Part shown: positions 58,321 to 64,000 of the stretch, in pieces
How positions within the stretch are numbered: the stretch's first letter is position 1
Layout: every line of letters starts with the position of its first letter
Assembly: GCA_905182995.1 (NCBI GenBank)
Contig: CAJJDP010000007.1
Coordinates: 248,049 to 312,048 of the forward strand
Reading direction: 5' to 3'
DNA from: Paramecium octaurelia
Lineage: Eukaryota > Ciliophora > Oligohymenophorea > Peniculida > Parameciidae
DNA length: 64,000 nt
The notes under the pieces: model-generated
Databases searched by the model: none
Seen by the model: the letters and a program-made list of their open reading frames with translations, nothing else
What the model was told of the DNA's origin: nothing
Translations under genes and position numbers: made by a program

Positions 58321-59807
58321 ATGTTATCAACTAATGAAGTTGTGAAATGGGAATGGCAGCCATTTAACAATAATATTGTTCATAATGGGCAAACTCTCAG
58401 AATAGAAGCTTCTAAAGTTATTAAGTATTAGAACTCGAATCAGGGCTATTCGCTTGATTTAAAGTTATGGAAACCCTTTCCTTTTAGTACGAATATTGGT
58501 TGGAATTGGCACAAATCTTGGAACATCCCTGAACTAGAGTGTTAATTAAAAGTAACAACATCATTTATATCATGTAGATCGACAATGATTTGGACCATCA
58601 CATACTGAATACACTAACCATTGTGGCAAATCTCTATATTGTTAAACATAATTATGATAAAATGGAAATGGAAAGCATAGGATGCAAAGGTTGTACAGAA
58701 GGGGTCTTTAGAAATGGGATTTCAATATTAAGATAATTAAAGTTCAATACAACTTCGTATAAGAATGAAGTATTGTGTTATACATAATTTTAAGTATCAA
58801 AAGTTCTAAATCCTTGTGGTCATTACTTAAATCAATAGCAGCCAGTAATTTGTGATCGATGCAAAATGTTCCCCCTATATATTTGTAGATTCTCGTAAGC
58901 ATGCCAGATAACAGACTCTTAATAATAATATTCAACTAATTATTGATCCATTTTTACCAGAAAACCTAGACAAAGAATTTGTTAAGAAGGAAAGAAAGAA
59001 TCAGCCCAAAAATTTATTGAAAGTCGATAATACAATCCAAGGTTTAATTAATTACTTCACAGCTCCGAATATTAGACATAAAATCAAACACCCGTTATTC
59101 TTGGCTATTAAATTTGACAAATGTGTAAAATTATACTTAAAGAAATAAAATCTTGCAAAAAATTCAAAGGACATAATACTAAAAGTTTAGAGCATTTTGA
59201 TGAAATCAAATCAAGAAAGACAATATTAAGACAAAGGGATGGCTTTACTATTTTAAATTGATTAAACCAACGAACTGGAATTTAAAAAAGTAAGTTTTTT
59301 TTAATCATTAAGGTATATGAAATAACTCAAATATTTGAAAACGATATATTTATGTTATACACAAAACAAAATCAAATACCATAGGATTATACTCCCATTG
59401 AAGAGACTTAAAGATTGAAGTACTATTACAAACAGCTGTATCCTAATTTGATAAATCAAAAAAGCATAATGAATTAATAATCTGAAAATTAAGAAGAATA
59501 ACCTATTGTTAAGTAAGTAATATTAAATGAAAAGGATAATGAGAATTAAATAGATACACATTTATTAATTAAATAGTGTTAATAACAATAATAATAATCA
59601 GAAGAATATAATAATTAAATTTTTAATTATAATAATTAATACTCATATTATTATAATTAATATTAATAATAATAATAATAGTAATTATAATAGTAACAAT
59701 TCTAAATTTAATAATAATAATGGTACAATAATATATAGTAGCAGCTTCAACAATAATAACAATATTATATCATGCAATAATAACATTAATATCGCAGATT
59801 CTATTGA
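58321..59807 (+). CDS. Unknown protein with polyglutamine tail, 470 aa
   Basis: Introns of 26, 25 and 23 nt bring three frames into one and the length divides by three. Residues 1-200 are beta-rich (VVKWEWQPFNN, NGQTLRIEASKVIKY, LWKPFPFSTNIGWNW, ILVVITQINSSQQFVIDAKCSPYIFVDSRKH), which could be an Ig-like or transcription-factor fold; residues 200-330 are basic and helical. The last 100 residues are Gln/Asn/Tyr-rich, mainly runs of TAA and TAG codons. I do not recognise the family. End is TGA 59805-59807. Confidence 0.65.
59575..59780 (+). repeat. TAA/TAG/CAA trinucleotide tract (polyglutamine coding)
   Basis: Imperfect trinucleotide tract dominated by AAT/TAA phase, interrupted by CAA, TAC and TAT. 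In the frame of the gene it codes for Gln with some Tyr and Asn. Such tracts vary in length by replication slippage. Confidence 0.75.
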
Positions 59808-60021
59808 TTTATTAGTATTAATATTTATAATACTAGTTAACAATTTCTTATAATTCTTAATTATTCATTCATTAATTTATAAAAGTACTTTTTTGTATAT
59901 ATATAGGAAATAATATATTTAAAAAAACATAGTCACCTTCCAAATTTTTACTTTATGTAACGAAATTAATTTTCAATTGATTATTTCAGCATCTTAAATA
60001 TAGTTTGGTGCATTATACCCT

Positions 60022-60870
60022 ATGACAACATTAATAAAATTATTAATGCATGCTAAATATTAAGAAGAAAAACCTGAGAGCTCACAGAGATGGAGAAGGA
60101 ACATCATAGTAGAGATAGATGAATTCGAAACTATAAATCTTCCACAAAATGATGATACACTTTTTGATTTTTAAGTTGATGTTTAGTCAGTCAATATTTA
60201 TGATAACAAAGATAGATTTAAGAAAAAACTAATACATCCCAAGAAATAATCTTAATATGAAAAAATAACCATATAAAGTATGGCACAATAATAGAGAAAG
60301 CAATAATAAACACATTAGCAGAATTAAATTAAGGATCTATGGTCAGAAGAAGGAAACTAAAAGAACGTTTTAAGAACCGAAGCGAGGGCTTTTATAACCC
60401 CTCATCCAGGGATAATCATATAATCCTTAATATAAAGATATATAATGAATTTTTGGATGATGTAGTAAAAACAGAAATTAGATCGCACTAGAGATTATAA
60501 AATGAAGAGACAGAAGCAGAGAAAAGCTAAAAGTTGATACAAAGGTATATAATCAGCAACCACATTAGAGAGCGAGAAAAAAGAAACACAAAACATGATC
60601 GAGATTTAAAAATTTCATCGAAAAGAAGCGATTGATAGGTTAATTGAAAAAAAATCATGAATCTTATTAGTAAAGAAAATAAAAAAAGAACTTAATGCTG
60701 AGGCTAAGTTGAGATAACAGAGAAGGAAATAGAAGAGAAAAGAAAAGAGAAAAACTATTAGAAAGAGCAAGAAAATAATGGTTTTGTTAGGCAAGGATTG
60801 AATGAGCCTAAATAAAAATGAAATAAATTATCAAAGGCCGAAGTTCCCTTATTTAAAATTAAAGTAAAAT
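60022..60870 (+). pseudogene. NOP53: NOP53-like gene, apparently broken by frameshifts
   Basis: The N-terminal frame reads RWRRNIIVEIDEFETINLP and, after a Gln-rich stretch, IKDLWSEEGNQ and AFITPHPG, as in NOP53/GLTSCR2 (60S rRNA processing). At PHPG the conserved continuation SYNPQYKDI is in another frame (60407-60440), and a few codons later YNEFLDDVVKTEIRSH is in a third, with no GT...AG interval available at either point. The downstream lysine/arginine-rich part shows TGA in all frames and the usual C-terminal block is not seen. Two sequencing errors are the alternative to a decayed duplicate gene. Confidence 0.6.
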
Positions 60871-60902
60871 GATTGTTAAATTATTAATTTATATTTCAAA
60901 AT

Positions 60903-62336
60903 ATGTAACAACATTATCTTGACAGTTCTAACACTGCAAATCCTCCTCCTGCAGCCTCAAATCAACCAGCAGGAGCAACTGGTGGAAGCCATTTAGATGA
61001 AGATTGGTTACTAATTGCTGGTATTGTACTAGCATTTTCTTAATTGGGATTTGGATTTTTGGAGGCTGGATCTGTTAGATATAAGAACGCTTAGTCAATA
61101 GTTATAAAGGTATTTCTCGGAATGTGTTTAACAATATTGATATATTGGTTGGTAAAATATTTATTAATAATTCAAAATAGTTCGGCTATGGATTTTCTTA
61201 TGGTGATGATTTTGGAACATTCTTCTTGGGAGGTACAAAGCTTGGAGCATATAATTGGGCAGCAACAGAAGCCTAAAATGATTATTCAAATTTTGGTAGT
61301 TAATTTTAATTATTATTTTAGTGTTCAAAGCTACATTATCCTGCATTGGAGTTTCAATAGTATCAGGTGGAGCAGCTGAAAGATTAACATTCTTGGCCTG
61401 GGGTCTTTTGGCTCTATTTTATTCAGGATTTGTATCACCTGCAATAGTTCATTGGACAAATTCCAACGGTTGGTTAACTAAATTAGGATACAAAGACATG
61501 GCAGGATCAGGATTCATCTTCTATTCAGCTGGTGTTGCTGCATTAGTAGTGACAGTTGTATCCAAACCAAGAAAATATAGATTTGATCCAAATTCTTCGT
61601 TGAACTTTTAACCATTCACCTCAATATACGTGGCATTCGGTACAGTCATACTCTTTGCTACATGGATGTTCATAAATGGTGGTTAAATTTAATCTGGCTA
61701 AGCTACTCCATATGTTCAAGGATTAGTGGCAGTAAATACTTTGGTTGCTGGAGCTGCAGGAGGATTTTGGAGTTTTATTACAAGATACTTCACAAAAGAA
61801 ACAACAAGTCTATTCTCAATTTCAAGGGGAATATTGGCTGGATTGGTGGCCAGTTCAGCAGCTGCTCATGAATCTTAGATTTGGGCTACTGCTATTGTTG
61901 CTTCTATTGCAGGCATTGTTTATACCTTAACAGCTACAGCTTTACCTAAAGTCAAATTAGATGATCCAGTCTAAGTGGTCCCTATTTTCTTGGTATTTAA
62001 TTAATTCATATCTTAGCATGGTGGATTCATTGGAGTCTTATTTACAGGATTATTGGATGTTAATGGAGGATTATTCTATGGAAAAGGAATGAAATTATTG
62101 GGTTGCTAATTATTAGGATTATTGATTATCACAGTTTGGGTTGCCTTCTTTGTTTTCTTCATCTTGATAGTTCTCAAAGGATTTGCTGTGTTGAGAATTG
62201 ATTCAGATGCTGAAGTAGCTGGTATTGATAAGGAAAAATGTATTTTTTATTATTAATTGTAGGTAATTATGAAGCCATTTCATTTTCAAATGAAGATCAA
62301 CAACAAGTCAACATTATAAAATCAGTGTCATATTGA
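60903..62336 (+). CDS. Ammonium transporter (AMT/MEP/Rh superfamily)
   Basis: 443 aa with introns of 29, 26, 24 and 23 nt and about eleven membrane segments. Family motifs: GFGFLEAGSVRYKNAQSI in the first segment, FGYGFSYGD, GVSIVSGGAAER, HWTNSNGWL, DMAGSGFIFYSAGVAALVV, FINGGQIQSG, and LHGGFIGVLFTGLLD. The last contains the second histidine of the pore's His pair. The first, normally in GSGVVHxxGG, is replaced: the sequence reads GSGFIFYSAG, so the position carries Phe. The N-terminus is Pro/Ala/Ser-rich and extracellular. Probably conducts ammonium or methylamine, but transport may be altered or lost. Confidence 0.93.
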
Positions 62337-62367
62337 TTCATATATATATATTAATATTCATATTAAA

Positions 62368-63508
62368 ATGTATTAATAATAATTTGCAAAACCTCTTAAA
62401 CAGATTAAGAGCAAGGCATTTAAAGACAGACTCAAAGGACACAAAGATGCCATCATTACATTGGTTAGTCCTTATGGAAATAATGGCAATTACCTTTACT
62501 CTGCTTCCAGAGATGGAAACGTTAAAAGTATTTATATAACTACTTAAGGTTGGGATCTACTGAATAGACAAATCGCATCCAAATTTCTGATATCCAAAAT
62601 CTCCGATGATATAACAGTATAGGATTAAGATGAAAATCAATAAAGCATGAAGGGAAATATCATATGTGCAGCAACTTTTTCTGAATTCAACATCTATGTC
62701 GGATACGATGATGGTTTTATCAAATCCAATAACATCAAGACTGGAGAGCCAGTCTATGCCTATCAAGGACACAAGGCTTAGATTACATCTATTCATTTCC
62801 TAAATATCAGATAACTGGCATCTAGTTCTTTGGATGGTACAGTGAGACTCTGGGATACCACTAGTAATGAATGCGAAGTTATATTTAATATTGGATATCC
62901 AATCAATATGATGAATGTGATCTTCGATAAGGAAATTAATTTACTATATGGCAAAAACACTGTTGTCTAAATTGATCCCTACAAACAAACCATTGTTAGA
63001 AGTGTCCAATTCCCTAATTTTACTATCATGTCATATTTAGTACATAAGAATCTTTTGATTCTTGGCACCATTGATAATTTCATACACATCTATGAACTCT
63101 AATAATTAGATCAGCCTAATCCACAACCTATTAAAGTAATTGTTGGTTTACATGGATGGGCTTTATGCATGCTTGTTCACGATCCTTATTTGTATGTAGG
63201 AACTGATGATAAAAAAATCAGGGTTTATGAAATGAAAAACTGGGAAATGAAAGAGGAGTTCTCAGGACATATTGATGGAGTTACAACTATGGCACTTGCT
63301 AATGGACTCCTTTATTCTGGTTCCTATGATCATCTAATCAGATCTTGGGATCTTGAAGAAATGTACTAAAGGATCAGAGAGAGAGCCATTATGGAAAAGG
63401 AGGATTTAAATGTAATTATTTTTAATAAGGATTTAGAGTAGAAGATATGATGTTTATTTAAAGAGTTTACCTAAAAAGAAGAAGGCGATGCCTAAGAAAA
63501 AAAAGTGA
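62368..63508 (+). CDS. WD40-repeat protein, 364 aa
   Basis: Introns of 21 and 25 nt. Begins 31 bp after the ammonium transporter stop. WD repeats: LKGHKDAIITLVSP...LYSASRDGNVKSWD, YQGHKAQITSIHF...LASSSLDGTVRLWD, then weaker repeats, and FSGHIDGVTTMAL...LYSGSYDHLIRSWD, giving about six or seven blades of one propeller. The C-terminus is very basic, LPKKKKAMPKKKK, a probable nuclear or nucleolar signal or nucleic-acid contact. No F-box, RING or other domain was seen, so the complex it serves is unknown. Confidence 0.88.
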
Positions 63509-64000
63509 TTTTATATTTATTTTATTGCTTAAATTATTTATAAGTATTAATATTTTTATTATAAGTCAATTATCTTCTTCATAATTAGTAAAGCAGGTAA
63601 AGTTCAATATTAAATTATTAAAGTTCGAAAATTAAAATGATGAGATTATTACTAGATGGTTTATGATCATCAATGATTAATATTTTAAATAACTGATAAA
63701 ATTTTAATTATATATATATTATTTTTAATATTTTCATCACTAATTACTTAAGATACTTAATCTCAATGTAGGGAGATATATAATATTTGACTTCACTTTA
63801 AGTATTATGATAATTATAAAATCATAAATTATAATAACTTTATAGGATTGAACTTTCCAATTACTATAACAAAAATATTCCCTTCACAATTCTACAAATT
63901 ATATCCATAAATGAATATATTTAATAAAAACGTATCTAAAGCATATACTTAAAAAAGCTATTCTTTGGTATATTTTTATTCAAGAAACTTATCTATCTAT
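63509..64000. other. Right end of window, nothing recognised
   Basis: 492 bp of AT-rich sequence after the WD40 gene. No exon of another gene could be recognised before the window ends. Confidence 0.5.

Noticed and set aside
1..64000. CRISPR array, transposase, phage or toxin-antitoxin genes
   Set aside because: No regularly spaced repeats, terminal inverted repeats with a transposase, or prokaryote-type operons were seen; the gene content is wholly eukaryotic.

Overview
The window is macronuclear DNA of a ciliate, almost certainly a Paramecium (aurelia type). Three things show this. TGA is the only stop: TAA and TAG run in frame through nearly every recognisable protein, as glutamine. The introns are tiny (mostly 18-33 nt, usually GTA...TAG); I placed more than 80, and in most genes removing them leaves an exact multiple of three. 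The DNA is very AT-rich and gene-dense, with intergenic gaps as short as 14-30 bp. A standard-code ORF search therefore chops almost every gene into fragments.

Layout. 1-3.5 kb: the 3' half of a second HP1-like gene at the window edge, a poorly resolved stretch ending at a single N (1546), an ADP/ATP-carrier-like gene and a full HP1-like gene. 3.9-12.3 kb: a COPI-associated membrane protein, a 1647-aa calponin-homology/coiled-coil protein, an unknown protein and RPF1. 12.8-19 kb: a CK1-type kinase, two 65-aa proteins, coiled-coil and unknown genes and a second ADP/ATP-carrier-like gene. 19.4-31 kb: mitochondrial citrate synthase, a cyclic-nucleotide-domain channel, an inositol 5-phosphatase, an ERK7/MAPK15-like kinase, an unknown protein and a TPR-DnaJ co-chaperone. 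31.2-35.9 kb: a pseudokinase and a CDPK, disturbed by a second single N (33381) that joins two contig ends sharing 1375 bp. 36-40.6 kb: TVP23, U4 snRNA, a CRAL-TRIO protein, a TPR protein and UMP-CMP kinase. 40.6-49.3 kb: a SET/PHD protein with KH-like and RS regions, a coiled-coil protein, an unknown protein and KRI1 with an internal ZZ finger. 49.4-54.3 kb: a Q-rich protein, a protein with a likely PP1-docking motif, a Rab GTPase and a COMM-domain protein. 54.8-63.5 kb: NAA35, NAA50, an unknown Q-tailed protein, a broken NOP53 copy, an ammonium transporter and a WD40 protein.

These are scattered housekeeping and signalling genes, not an operon or an island. Loose themes are chromatin (two HP1-like copies, a SET protein), ribosome biogenesis (RPF1, KRI1, a NOP53 remnant), N-terminal acetylation (NatC and NatE subunits 455 bp apart), calcium, kinase and cyclic-nucleotide signalling, and splicing (U4). 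No CRISPR, transposon, tRNA or prokaryote-type mobile system was found. The most unusual items are the SET-PHD-KH-RS protein, KRI1 with a zinc-binding insert, the channel with a zinc knuckle and non-GYG filter, the ammonium transporter missing its first pore histidine, the pseudokinase beside a CDPK, and two assembly joins. Exon boundaries are hand-inferred; the protein families are identified from motifs, without a database search.
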